Assembly: GCF_016917755.1 (NCBI RefSeq)
Contig: NZ_CP070326.1
Location: 5,146,001-5,210,000 of the forward strand
Length of the DNA stretch: 64,000 nt
Direction of reading: 5' to 3'
Source: Streptomyces noursei
Lineage (GTDB): Bacteria; Actinomycetota; Actinomycetes; Streptomycetales; Streptomycetaceae
The translations under genes were made by a program, and so were the position numbers. This document shows, piece after piece, positions 42,835-51,056 of the stretch (positions are counted from its first letter, which is position 1; each line of letters starts with the position of its first letter). The notes under the pieces are model-generated. The model was given only the letters and a program-made list of their open reading frames with translations. It was not told where the DNA came from and ran no database searches.

Positions 42835-44739
42835 TCAGGTTCCCGCTGAGTCACCCGAGCTGCCGTAAGAGCCGCCTGCCAGACGACGCAGACGGCGGGC
42901 CTCTTCCTCGATCCGGTGGGCGACACCTCCAGCACCAGCCGTCTCATCCAGACCGCTCGCGAGAAGTTGTGCAGCCAGGGTGATGAAGTAGTGGGCAGTG
43001 GTGAGGAGATGGGCATCCACATCAAGGGAGCTGTCGCCCGCGGAGATGCCGTTGGCGTCATCGAGCACCCGGCTGATCTGCTGAGTGATCTCGTCCCGGG
43101 CATCGTGTGCCAGGCCCACAGCGCGTCCAACCTGGGCGAGGATGGAATGGCAGGATCGGATGAGCTCCCGCACTAGCCGGTCGTCACGGTTGAGGGCAGT
43201 TGTTGCCGACGCTGCGAAACTGATGTTGCCGGAGGCGATGCGATCGCTGGCCAGAAGCGGCTCATAGTGGCGGAGGTCGATCGCACTGGTTGCGCCGAGC
43301 GCTTCACGGAAACACGGGTGAACGTGGAACTCAGTCTCGTGCGGTTGCGCTGGTAGATCATCGTTGCCTGCGAACACCACGTCGTTTCCGCGCCGGACTC
43401 CGAGGAAGCCCACCCCATACAGAATGTCGATGACCCCAGAGAGCGTCAGCGCGTCCGCGTAAGCGGGGAACAAGCGATGGAGAGTCTCGGTCGCCGACAT
43501 AAAACGGCTGCTGAGCGCGACACGGGTAACCACATAGCCGGTGTTCTGAAAGAGCGGGAAGAGGTGCTTGAGGAAAGGGTGCGCGACCAGGTACTCCAAG
43601 GCCAGGTCCTTGAGCTTCCACGCGGAGAACTGCCGACTCGCTTGGAGGACGTCCGCCTCCGTGATGTGATCCCGGCCGTGGATCAGCCAGGCCGTCTCCT
43701 GGCAAAGGTTGAGGAGCTGGATGGCATCCCGTGGCCGTGGTAGACAGCGGCTGAAGAGAAATTTCGGTGTTTCCTCATCCTGCACGGTCTCTGGAAAGAT
43801 TTCCCGCCACAGTCGCTCTGGGGTCAGTTCGGCTCTGGAGGAAGCCCGTGCTCGGGCTAGGGCGAGGTCCCGCAGTGCCTGTTCCGTCCAAGCGATCCGC
43901 AGTTCGTCGCCGTGGAACTTGTCGCCTTCTCCGAACGACAGCGAGTCGTGGATGTCGGAGCGCAGGAACAGTAGAAACCTTACGGACCGCCCGTAGAGGC
44001 TGGCGGCGTGCTTTGCCGCCAGCAACAGTCCGATCACCATCGAGTTGCTGTCCGGCTCTGCGGACCACACCTGTTCCAACTGGTCGACCATAAGGAGCAG
44101 GGGCCGGTGGGCGCTGTCGCAGTCGAGTTCGGTGAAAGCCCTCACAACCCCCTGTTCGACGATCTCCAGCTGCCGGGCAGCTCGCGTCCCCTCCGACGGG
44201 GACTGCGCCATGTCCATGCTTGCCTTGACACCGAATGCCTCCAGGGAGAGGGACGTCTGCAGGCGCTTGGCACCCTGCGCCAAGCGGTCGCCCAACCGTC
44301 CGTCTGACAGGTCGTCGTTCTGCTTGAGGAAACGGCACAGAGCTTTCAGAGAGTCGGGCTTCCGCCCATGAGTACTCTTTGCATGTGTTACCAGGTGTCG
44401 TGCGGCGTGCACGGCGAAGACGTACCGCCAGATCAGCGCTTTCGCCGAGTCTCCTGGCAGCCCCTGCAACTCGAACCGGCGGACCTCTTCTCCTGCCGCT
44501 TCGTCCGGAGTGACCAGGACCTTACTGTCGTAATGCTCGCTGTCCGCCATCAATCGCGCGCAAATGGCACTCTTGCCCGAGCCTTTGCGGCCGATGATCA
44601 GCATCTTCCGTCCGGTCACTGACGCGCGATACGCGGCATTGGGTAGAAAACCACCGCGTAACAGCAACCCATCACTCACGTCCCGTTCGGCGTCCTCGCG
44701 CCCGAAGTGCACGTTCGCGAGCACCGGCCCCTCGGCCAT
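42835..44739 (-). CDS. Large P-loop ATPase, Sll1717-like
   Basis: A 634-residue protein. Walker A is IIGRKGSGKS (about 48-57) and Walker B is LLLMVDQLEQVW (about 214-225). A sensor-like FLLFLRSDIHDSL follows, and a C-terminal helical region (about 370-630) has no membrane helices. The architecture fits the STAND-like Sll1717 family, whose members often sit in variable or defence-rich loci. ATG 44739 follows AGGGGGGC; an in-frame ATG at 44790 is less likely. Codon 27 is TTA. The kinase gene follows 88 nt downstream. Confidence 0.75.
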   Translation of the reverse strand: MAEGPVLANVHFGREDAERDVSDGLLLRGGFLPNAAYRASVTGRKMLIIGRKGSGKSAICARLMADSEHYDSKVLVTPDEAAGEEVRRFELQGLPGDSAKALIWRYVFAVHAARHLVTHAKSTHGRKPDSLKALCRFLKQNDDLSDGRLGDRLAQGAKRLQTSLSLEAFGVKASMDMAQSPSEGTRAARQLEIVEQGVVRAFTELDCDSAHRPLLLMVDQLEQVWSAEPDSNSMVIGLLLAAKHAASLYGRSVRFLLFLRSDIHDSLSFGEGDKFHGDELRIAWTEQALRDLALARARASSRAELTPERLWREIFPETVQDEETPKFLFSRCLPRPRDAIQLLNLCQETAWLIHGRDHITEADVLQASRQFSAWKLKDLALEYLVAHPFLKHLFPLFQNTGYVVTRVALSSRFMSATETLHRLFPAYADALTLSGVIDILYGVGFLGVRRGNDVVFAGNDDLPAQPHETEFHVHPCFREALGATSAIDLRHYEPLLASDRIASGNISFAASATTALNRDDRLVRELIRSCHSILAQVGRAVGLAHDARDEITQQISRVLDDANGISAGDSSLDVDAHLLTTAHYFITLAAQLLASGLDETAGAGGVAHRIEEEARRLRRLAGGSYGSSGDSAGT

Positions 44740-45168
44740 CCGCCCCCCTGATGTCACCCCATCGATCTTGTATGGGTCTGTTGCCCACACCGTATCCGCA
44801 CCGGCCGACCGCGGGAGCAGGAACTCTCCTGCCGAGAGCGCGAGATGGTCACAACATGCTCGCCGTCACTGCGGCGACGCGCCGAACCCCTGGTGCTGCC
44901 CTCCGAGGGCACCTCCAGGGCACAACGCACCGAAAAACCCTGCGGACCAGTGAGAACTACCGAGCGCAGTTTCCCCTGGTCTGCAGGGTTTTCGTAGCAA
45001 ATCCGCAGGTCAGCCCTCACCCCACCCCATTTGATCCTCAAGTGGCGCGAGGGCGCGGCGCTGCCGCTGGCGTCGTAGGCCGGGCGCTCCCGTCTGCCTC
45101 CCGAGGGTTGCCAAGCGACCCGCCCCGTGTTGCCCTGTTTATCAAGTGGCCTACATCTAGGGGGAGTT
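44740..45168. other. Element end and junction
   Basis: About 430 bases holding the promoter of the ATPase gene, the inner end of the element, attR with the displaced 3' end of the HATPase gene, and the start region of a small chromosomal gene. No other gene was found. Confidence 0.7.
45033..45078 (+). other. attR with the displaced HATPase gene end
   Basis: The 15-bp identity with attL is at 45033-45047. Codons 45034-45078 read ILKWREGAALPLAS and a TAG stop, with GC-rich third positions (CGC, GAG, GCG, CTG), as expected for the native chromosomal end. Confidence 0.85.
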
Positions 45169-45408
45169 GTGGCTACCTTTCGCAACGCGTGCGGGGAGTG
45201 CCGCTACACCACGCCCTGGCTCACGGAGTCCGAGGCGGAACGGCGGATCATCGATCACTACGCCCGCCACCATCCGCATCTCGTACCGGGCGGTGCCCAG
45301 CAGATCAACGGCGGTGGCGGTGGCGGAGGTGGGTGCGGCGGGTGCGGCGCCCTCCTGCTCGGGCTGTTCGTCCTGATCGTCATCATCAGCCTGGCCGGGC
45401 AGAAGTAG
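45169..45408 (+). CDS. Small Cys-containing membrane protein
   Basis: A 79-residue protein starting GTG after GGGGGAG. It has NACGECRY near the N-terminus, a helical middle (TESEAERRIIDHYARHH), a run of glycines, GCGGCG, and one C-terminal membrane helix (LLLGLFVLIVIISLA). The four Cys could hold zinc. The function is unknown. It is the first chromosomal gene after attR. Confidence 0.65.
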   Translation: MATFRNACGECRYTTPWLTESEAERRIIDHYARHHPHLVPGGAQQINGGGGGGGGCGGCGALLLGLFVLIVIISLAGQK

Positions 45409-45410
45409 GG

Positions 45411-45447
45411 CGGCCGTGCCGGCCGCGCCTCGAACGGGGCACGGCCG
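45411..45447. terminator. Bidirectional terminator hairpin
   Basis: CGGCCGTGCC (45411-45420) pairs perfectly with GGCACGGCCG (45438-45447) between two convergent genes. Confidence 0.5.
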
Positions 45448-45469
45448 GCGGCTCGGACGGGGCGCCCCG

Positions 45470-46780
45470 TCAGTGGTGGTGCTTGCCCAGGACGAGGGCG
45501 AGCGTCGCCACCACCGCCACGATGAGGATCAAGAAGGCGATCTTCCAGGGGCTGTAGGGGCGGTCGCCGGTCACCTCGCCGGTCTCGGCGTTGACCATGA
45601 CCTGCCACTGCTTGCCGTTGTAGACGTACGAGGCGAACCACACGGGGAGCAGCAGGAGCTTGTACGTCACCGACCCGTAGTTGGTGTCGACCGAGTGCAC
45701 CCGCTGGCGGTCGCCGCCGATGTCCCGCTTGCAGTCCTCCTCGATCACCTTGGACATCTTGTCCTGGGCGGTCTGGAAGCCCGACTCCGGCTCGATGTCG
45801 TACCGCAGGGTCCGGAAGCCGGCCAGGTACTCCTCCTGGTACGCCACCGCCTGCTTCAGCGGCCAGGGCTCCAGGGCGGTGAGCTTGTCGGCCGGGAGGT
45901 GTCCGACACCGGGGACGAGGACGTCGTCGAAGAACCGCTGGACCGTGCCGTTGACGCGGTACCAGCGGACCTTGGTCTCCTTGTCGTCCCCGCTCCCGAC
46001 CGTGTACTCCTCGCCGCGTTCGCCGTGGTAGGCGGACGCGGTCGCGGCGTCGTACGTCCAGTGCGGCACATACGTCCCGTGCAGGGTCTCCGCCGAGCTC
46101 ACCGTCTTGAGGTTGTTCGGCGCGAACCAGCGGGAGCGGGCCCACTTGCGCAGGTTGTCGTGCACGTCCCGCTTGTTCACCCGGAACGGCACCAGGCCCT
46201 CGGGGACGATCCGGTCGGTGGCGGCCGAGGCGACCAAGGGTGTGGCACAGAACTGGCAGCGGCCGGAGAGCGCGGTGGTCTCGTTGGCCGCGCCGCAGCC
46301 GGGGCACTTCAGGACGTGCCCGCCGGCCGCCATCGGCTTGGGAGCCAGCGTCGCCAGCTCCTCCCAGGCGTGCTCCCGCACCTCGCGGTTGACGGGGGCG
46401 ATGGGCTGCTCGAAGCCGCAGTTCGGGCAGCGCAGCGCGTTCTTGCCGGGGGCGTACTCGGCGGTGGAACCGCAGCTCGGGCAGGCGTAGGACTGCGGCT
46501 GCTGCTGCTCGGACTGCTGCGGGGGCTGTTGCTGCGCCGGCGGCTGCGGGGGCTGCGACTGCTGTGGCTGCGGCGGCTGTTGGTACTGCTGGGGCTGCTG
46601 CGGCGGATATTGCTGCGCCGGCTGCTGGTAAGGCTGCTGCGGATAGGGCTGCTGCGGCGCCTGCTGCGGGTACGGCTGCTGCTGGTAGGGCGGCTGCGGT
46701 GCCTGCTGGGGGTAGGGCTGTTGTGGGTAGGGCTGCTGGGGTGGGTACGGCTGCTGCGGTTGGTACGGCTGGTAGCTCAT
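45470..46780 (-). CDS. TFIIB-type zinc-ribbon protein with a Pro/Gln/Tyr tail
   Basis: A 436-residue protein. The first 97 residues are tandem YPQQ-like repeats. Two zinc ribbons follow (CPSCG with CPNCG; CPGCG with CQFC). The body, with HWTYDAATAS and KLLLLPVWFASYVYNGK, is shared by a conserved family often called TFIIB-type zinc-ribbon proteins. A C-terminal membrane helix ends in LGKHHH. It is adjacent to an SPFH/GYF gene, which suggests a shared membrane-associated complex. The function is unknown. Confidence 0.82.
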   Translation of the reverse strand: MSYQPYQPQQPYPPQQPYPQQPYPQQAPQPPYQQQPYPQQAPQQPYPQQPYQQPAQQYPPQQPQQYQQPPQPQQSQPPQPPAQQQPPQQSEQQQPQSYACPSCGSTAEYAPGKNALRCPNCGFEQPIAPVNREVREHAWEELATLAPKPMAAGGHVLKCPGCGAANETTALSGRCQFCATPLVASAATDRIVPEGLVPFRVNKRDVHDNLRKWARSRWFAPNNLKTVSSAETLHGTYVPHWTYDAATASAYHGERGEEYTVGSGDDKETKVRWYRVNGTVQRFFDDVLVPGVGHLPADKLTALEPWPLKQAVAYQEEYLAGFRTLRYDIEPESGFQTAQDKMSKVIEEDCKRDIGGDRQRVHSVDTNYGSVTYKLLLLPVWFASYVYNGKQWQVMVNAETGEVTGDRPYSPWKIAFLILIVAVVATLALVLGKHHH

Positions 46781-46805
46781 GGGGTCACGGCCTCCTGGCG
46801 GTGGG

Positions 46806-47945
46806 TCACGCCTGCGGCGGCAGCGGCGGCGGGGTGGCACGGAAGTGCTGGGCGAGCTCCGGCACGTTCTCCACCGGCTGCCATGCCCCCATGCCCTCCC
46901 GCCAGGCGAGCATGCCGGGTCGGATCGCACCCGAGCCGATGTGCCCGGTGAACGTCGCGTGGTCGTAGGGGCCCTGCTGCTGCCCGTCCACGGCCACGTA
47001 CCACTGGTACTGCTGCTGGCCGGGGAGCGGCGGCGGAACGGCCGCGCCGCCGGGGGCCGGCGCGGCGGGCGCCTGCTGCTGGTTCTGCTGGGGCGTGAAC
47101 GCCTGCGCCATCTGCTGGCCGACGGCCATGCCGAGCCCCAGGCCCATGCCTTCGCCGGCGCCGCCGGGGTTGTTCGCCGCGTCCCGGATCGCGTCCGCCG
47201 CCTGGAGGCGCGCGTAGTTGTCGACGTTGCCGAGGATGCCCATGCGGCTGCGGGCGTCGATGGCCTGCTCGACCTCGGGCGGCAGCGAGATGTTCTCGAT
47301 GATGAACTTCGGGATCGAGATGCCGTGCGACGCCGCCAGCTCGTCGGTCAGCCCCTTGGCCAGCCGGTCGCCGAGCTCGGCCTGGCGCGCGGCGAGGTCG
47401 AGCATGGGGATGCCCGAGCTGGCCAGCAGCGTGCCGAGCCGTCCCACGATCAGCTGCCGCAGGTACTCCTCGACCTCTTCGGTGCGGAACTGCGGGTCGG
47501 TGCCGGCGAGTTCGGTGATCAGCCTGGCGGGGTCGGACACCCGCGCCGCGTAGCCGCCGAACGCCCGCAGCCGCACCATGCCGAACTCCGGGTCCCGCAC
47601 CGTGACCGGGTTCTGCGTGCCCCACTTCAGGTCCGTGAACTGCCGGGTGGTGACGAAGTAGACCTCCGCCTTGAACGGCGAGTGGAAGCCGTACTTCCAG
47701 CCCTGGAGCGTGGACAGGATCGGCAGGTTCCCCGTCTGCAGCTCGTGCATGCCCGGCGCGAAGACGTCCGCGATGCGGCCCTGGTTGACGAAGACGGCGA
47801 CCTGCGACTCGCGCACGATGAGCTTGGCGCCCATCTTGATCTCGTTCTCGTAGCGCGGGAAGCGCCAGACGATCGTGTCCCGACTGTCGTCGGTCCACTC
47901 GATGATGTCGATGAATTCGCCGCGTACGCGGTCCATGAAGCCCAC
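46806..47945 (-). CDS. SPFH-domain protein with C-terminal GYF_2 domain
   Basis: A 379-residue protein of the YdjI-like SPFH family (GFMDRVRGEFIDIIEW, WRFPRYENEIKMGAKLIV). It has a long helical region, a Met/Gln/Pro-rich linker and a C-terminal GYF_2 domain (YQWYVAVDGQQQGPYDHA, WREGMGAWQPV). SPFH proteins build membrane scaffolds, and GYF_2 domains bind Pro-rich peptides such as the YPQQ repeats of the downstream zinc-ribbon protein. GTG 47945 follows GGGGGAC. Confidence 0.85.
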   Translation of the reverse strand: MGFMDRVRGEFIDIIEWTDDSRDTIVWRFPRYENEIKMGAKLIVRESQVAVFVNQGRIADVFAPGMHELQTGNLPILSTLQGWKYGFHSPFKAEVYFVTTRQFTDLKWGTQNPVTVRDPEFGMVRLRAFGGYAARVSDPARLITELAGTDPQFRTEEVEEYLRQLIVGRLGTLLASSGIPMLDLAARQAELGDRLAKGLTDELAASHGISIPKFIIENISLPPEVEQAIDARSRMGILGNVDNYARLQAADAIRDAANNPGGAGEGMGLGLGMAVGQQMAQAFTPQQNQQQAPAAPAPGGAAVPPPLPGQQQYQWYVAVDGQQQGPYDHATFTGHIGSGAIRPGMLAWREGMGAWQPVENVPELAQHFRATPPPLPPQA

Positions 47946-48234
47946 GACAGGTCCCCCTGTTCGCTCCGGACGCCCGGCCGGGCCGCTGCCGGCGGTGGCG
48001 ATGACGGAGTACGTCCACTCAGATGTCCACGTCATAGTAGAAGCCGGTCCCCGAGGTGTCCTGCAGCGGTTCGGGCGAGGTGCACCTGGGCGGCCGGCCG
48101 GCGATCCGCCTGGCGGTCCTTGTTGCGGCACCGACGCATCGGATACGTTCCTGTATCGGTTGTTACGGACATGGACGCGACAAGGTTGTCGGCCGGGTGT
48201 CGACGGCCGCCGCGAACCGTAGAGGAGCTCCCCC
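47946..48234. other. Divergent promoter region
   Basis: About 290 bases between the SPFH gene and the FAD dehydrogenase leader. No gene is apparent. Confidence 0.5.
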
Positions 48235-48264
48235 ATGAGCGAGCGCAACGAGGTGGCGGAATGA
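48235..48264 (+). CDS. Leader peptide upstream of the FAD dehydrogenase
   Basis: A nine-residue frame, MSERNEVAE, with a strong AGAGGAG site; its TGA overlaps the ATG of the dehydrogenase (ATGA). It may raise translation by coupling, or be chance. Confidence 0.35.
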   Translation: MSERNEVAE

Positions 48265-49922
48265 GCGACGACGCCGACGTCATCGTCGTAGGAGCCGGGC
48301 TGGCCGGGCTGGTCGCCACCTACGAACTCACCCGTGCGGGGCGCCGGGTGCTCGTCGTCGACCAGGAGAGCGAGGCCAACCTCGGCGGGCAGGCGTTCTG
48401 GTCGCTGGGCGGGCTGTTCCTGGTGGACAGCCCCGAGCAGCGGCGGGCCGGCATCAAGGACTCGCCCGAACTCGCGCTGTCCGACTGGCTGGATTCGGCC
48501 GGCTTCGACAGGGACCGCGAGGACCACTGGCCCCGGCAGTGGGCGCAGGCGTACGTGGACTTCGCCGCCGGCGAGAAGCGCCGCTACCTGTACGACCTCG
48601 GGCTGCGGCTGACCCCCACCGTCGGCTGGGCCGAGCGCGGCGCCGGCCTGGCGACCGGGCACGGCAACTCCGTCCCCCGCTTCCACCTCACCTGGGGCAC
48701 CGGCCCCGAGGTCGTCCGGGTCTTCGCCGAGCCGGTGCGGGCCGCGGCCGAGCGCGGGCTGGTGGTCTTCCGGCACCGGCACCGGGTCGACGAACTGATC
48801 GTGGAGGACGGCGCGGCGGTCGGGGTGCGCGGCACCACGCTGGCGCCCTCGGACCTCCCGCGCGGGGTGGCCTCGGCGCGCGAGGCGGCGGGCGAGTTCG
48901 CGTTCCGGGCGCAGGCGGTGGTGGTGACCTCCGGAGGCATCGGCGGCAATCAGGAACTGGTCCGCGGGAACTGGCCGGTGGACCGGCTCGGCCCGGCCCC
49001 CACGTCGATGATCACCGGCGTGCCCGCCTACGTGGACGGGCGGATGCTCCAGATCACCGAGCGGGCCGGCGGCTCGCTGATCAACCGCGACCGGATGTGG
49101 CATTACACCGAGGGCATCAAGAACTGGGACCCGATCTGGCCCGACCACGCGATCCGGATCATCCCCGGCCCGTCGTCGCTGTGGCTGGACGCCACCGGCC
49201 GGCGGCTGCCCGCGCCGCTCTTCCCCGGCCACGACACCCTGGCCACCCTGCGCCACATCGTGCACACCGGACACGACCACACCTGGTTCCTCCTGACCCG
49301 TTCCATCGTGGAGAAGGAGTTCGCGCTCTCCGGCTCCGAGCAGAACCCGGACATCACCGGCAAGGACCTCAAGCTCGCGCTGGCACGGGTGAAGAAGGGC
49401 GCGCCCGGCCCGGTCCAGGCGTTCCTGGACCGCGGGGAGGACTTCGTCGTCCGGCGCACGCTGCGCGAACTGGTCGCCGGGATGAACGCGTTGGAGCCGT
49501 CGACCCCCCTCGACTACGCGACGGTCGAACGGGAAGTGGTGGCCCGCGACCGGGCGGTGGCCCACCCCTACTCCAAGGACCTCCAGCTGATGGCGGTGCG
49601 CAACGCCCGCGAGTACTGGCCGGACAAGCTGACCCGGGTCGCCAGGCCGCACCGGCTGCTCGACCCGGCGCACGGCCCGCTGATCGCGGTCCGGCTGCAC
49701 CTGCTGACCCGTAAGACGCTGGGCGGCCTGGAGACCACCTTGGACTCGCAGGTGGTCCGGCCGGACGGCACGCCCTTCGACGGGCTGTACGCGGCCGGGG
49801 AGGTCGCCGGCTTCGGCGGCGGCGGGGTGCACGGCTACAACGCCCTGGAGGGCACCTTCCTGGGCGGCTGCATCTTCTCCGGCCGCGCGGCCGGGCGGGC
49901 GCTGGCCCGAAGCCTGGCGTGA
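48261..49922 (+). CDS. FAD-binding dehydrogenase, KsdD/fumarate-reductase-like
   Basis: A 553-residue flavoprotein. The FAD motif is VIVVGAGLAGLVATYELTRAG, and an acidic residue follows beta-2. The C-terminal FAD segment is GLYAAGEVAGFGGGGVHGYN. The middle has the substrate domain of the succinate dehydrogenase/3-ketosteroid dehydrogenase superfamily, but the full steroid-site signature is not obvious, so the substrate is open. ATG 48261 is just after a 9-codon leader frame. Confidence 0.85.
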   Translation: MSDDADVIVVGAGLAGLVATYELTRAGRRVLVVDQESEANLGGQAFWSLGGLFLVDSPEQRRAGIKDSPELALSDWLDSAGFDRDREDHWPRQWAQAYVDFAAGEKRRYLYDLGLRLTPTVGWAERGAGLATGHGNSVPRFHLTWGTGPEVVRVFAEPVRAAAERGLVVFRHRHRVDELIVEDGAAVGVRGTTLAPSDLPRGVASAREAAGEFAFRAQAVVVTSGGIGGNQELVRGNWPVDRLGPAPTSMITGVPAYVDGRMLQITERAGGSLINRDRMWHYTEGIKNWDPIWPDHAIRIIPGPSSLWLDATGRRLPAPLFPGHDTLATLRHIVHTGHDHTWFLLTRSIVEKEFALSGSEQNPDITGKDLKLALARVKKGAPGPVQAFLDRGEDFVVRRTLRELVAGMNALEPSTPLDYATVEREVVARDRAVAHPYSKDLQLMAVRNAREYWPDKLTRVARPHRLLDPAHGPLIAVRLHLLTRKTLGGLETTLDSQVVRPDGTPFDGLYAAGEVAGFGGGGVHGYNALEGTFLGGCIFSGRAAGRALARSLA

Positions 49923-50354
49923 CCGGCCCCGCACTTCCGCCACGAACACGGCGGGGAAGCCCACAACGTGGGAGGTCCGTCGCCCGGCGCACCGGCACGC
50001 GCTGCGCTGAGCGGTCCGGCCGCCGTTCCGGCCCGCGGACGGACAGGGTGACGCCGGGGCGTGAGCGGAGCGGTACCGAGCGCAGCCGACGGGTGACGGA
50101 CCGGGCCGGATCGGGCAAGTCGGGAGAGCGGGAAGGGCCGCAAAAATGGCCGGAATTCGGCCTTGAAAAGGTGGGCTGCGCGGTCTCGCGGTGGGAGGAC
50201 CTCCCCCGCGGCGTCCCCTCTTCCAGCGAGACCAGCGCGGCACCACGATTAACGCGAAGTAGCTCGCGTTAATCTGTCCTGGACAATACTTGGCCAGAAC
50301 CCGCACTGCAATCCGCGCTGCGATCCGCACCTCGACCCCCGCAACGGAGCCGCT
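49923..50354. other. 432-bp region upstream of tetR
   Basis: It begins with the 3' flank of the dehydrogenase and ends with the tetR control region, including the 11-bp palindrome. No gene was found. Confidence 0.6.
50247..50274. promoter_or_regulatory. TetR operator palindrome
   Basis: GATTAACGCGA (50247-50257) and TCGCGTTAATC (50264-50274) form a perfect 11-bp inverted repeat with 6-bp spacing, 80 bp upstream of tetR, in an AT-rich island. Confidence 0.65.
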
Positions 50355-51020
50355 GTGACGACCGCGCACCAGACCCCGGGCGAGACCCGCCCCGGAGGAC
50401 GCACGGCACGCACCCGCCGAGCTGTACTGGACGCCGTCTTCGAGGAGTTGGGCGAGGACGGCTTCGCCACGCTGACCATGGAGCGGGTCGCCCAGCGCTC
50501 CGGGGTGCACCTCGCGACGCTCTACCGCCGCTGGCGCAGCGTCGACAAGATCGTCTGCGAGCTGCTGACCGACATGAGCAGCGGGGTGCCGCTGCCGGAC
50601 ACCGGCACCCTCCCCGGCGACCTGCGGGCGCTGGCCCACGGCATAGCGCGGTTCTACGGGGCCGCCCGGGGCCGCGGTCTGATCGAGGCGGTGGTCGCCG
50701 CCGCGGCCCGCGACCCCCAGGCCGCGACCGCGCTGCGGGACTTCTTCGACGAGCGGCTGGTCCTCGCCGGGGCGATGGTGGTGCGCGCCGTCGAGCGCGG
50801 CGAGCTGCCCGAGGACACCGACCCCAAGGCCGTGATGGCGGCGCTCGGCGCGCCCTTCTACTACCAGATCCTGATCGCCCGCCGCCCCGTGGAGCCCGAG
50901 CTCGCCGAGTCGGCCGCCATCGCCGTCTGGGCCGCGGCCCGCGCCGGTGCGTACGGCACCGGGGGCGGCGGGCGGAGCGGCGGCGCGGAAGACGCCGGCG
51001 CGCCGGGGCGGGCGGACTGA
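50355..51020 (+). CDS. TetR-family regulator
   Basis: A 221-residue repressor: an N-terminal helix-turn-helix (about 20-62, with TMERVAQRSGVHLATLYRRW), then a helical ligand domain ending in a Gly-rich tail. The GTG at 50355 gives the usual spacing. Its likely operator lies just upstream. The candidate target is the FAD dehydrogenase upstream on the same strand, or itself. Confidence 0.88.
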   Translation: MTTAHQTPGETRPGGRTARTRRAVLDAVFEELGEDGFATLTMERVAQRSGVHLATLYRRWRSVDKIVCELLTDMSSGVPLPDTGTLPGDLRALAHGIARFYGAARGRGLIEAVVAAAARDPQAATALRDFFDERLVLAGAMVVRAVERGELPEDTDPKAVMAALGAPFYYQILIARRPVEPELAESAAIAVWAAARAGAYGTGGGGRSGGAEDAGAPGRAD

Positions 51021-51056
51021 GCCACCTGCCCCGGCGCGCCGGTCACATCTCGGGGT

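Larger units (their letters stand above)
27836..45047. mobile_element. 17.2-kb integrative mobilizable element in a protein gene
   Basis: The boundaries are the 15-bp att identities. Backbone: tyrosine integrase, XRE regulator, small protein, excisionase, DUF3631 ATPase, MobC and MOB-type relaxase (27974-34664). Cargo: P-loop kinase and four glycosyltransferases, XRE and peptide deformylase, Ser/Thr kinase and P-loop ATPase (34683-44739). No FtsK/TraB-type translocase is present, so transfer would need a helper conjugative element. The kinase/ATPase end has visibly lower GC than the flanking chromosome. Confidence 0.88.

Noticed and set aside
27836..45047. Self-transmissible element (AICE) rather than mobilizable
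   Set aside because: No TraB/FtsK-like translocase or spread genes are encoded, while MobC and a relaxase are.
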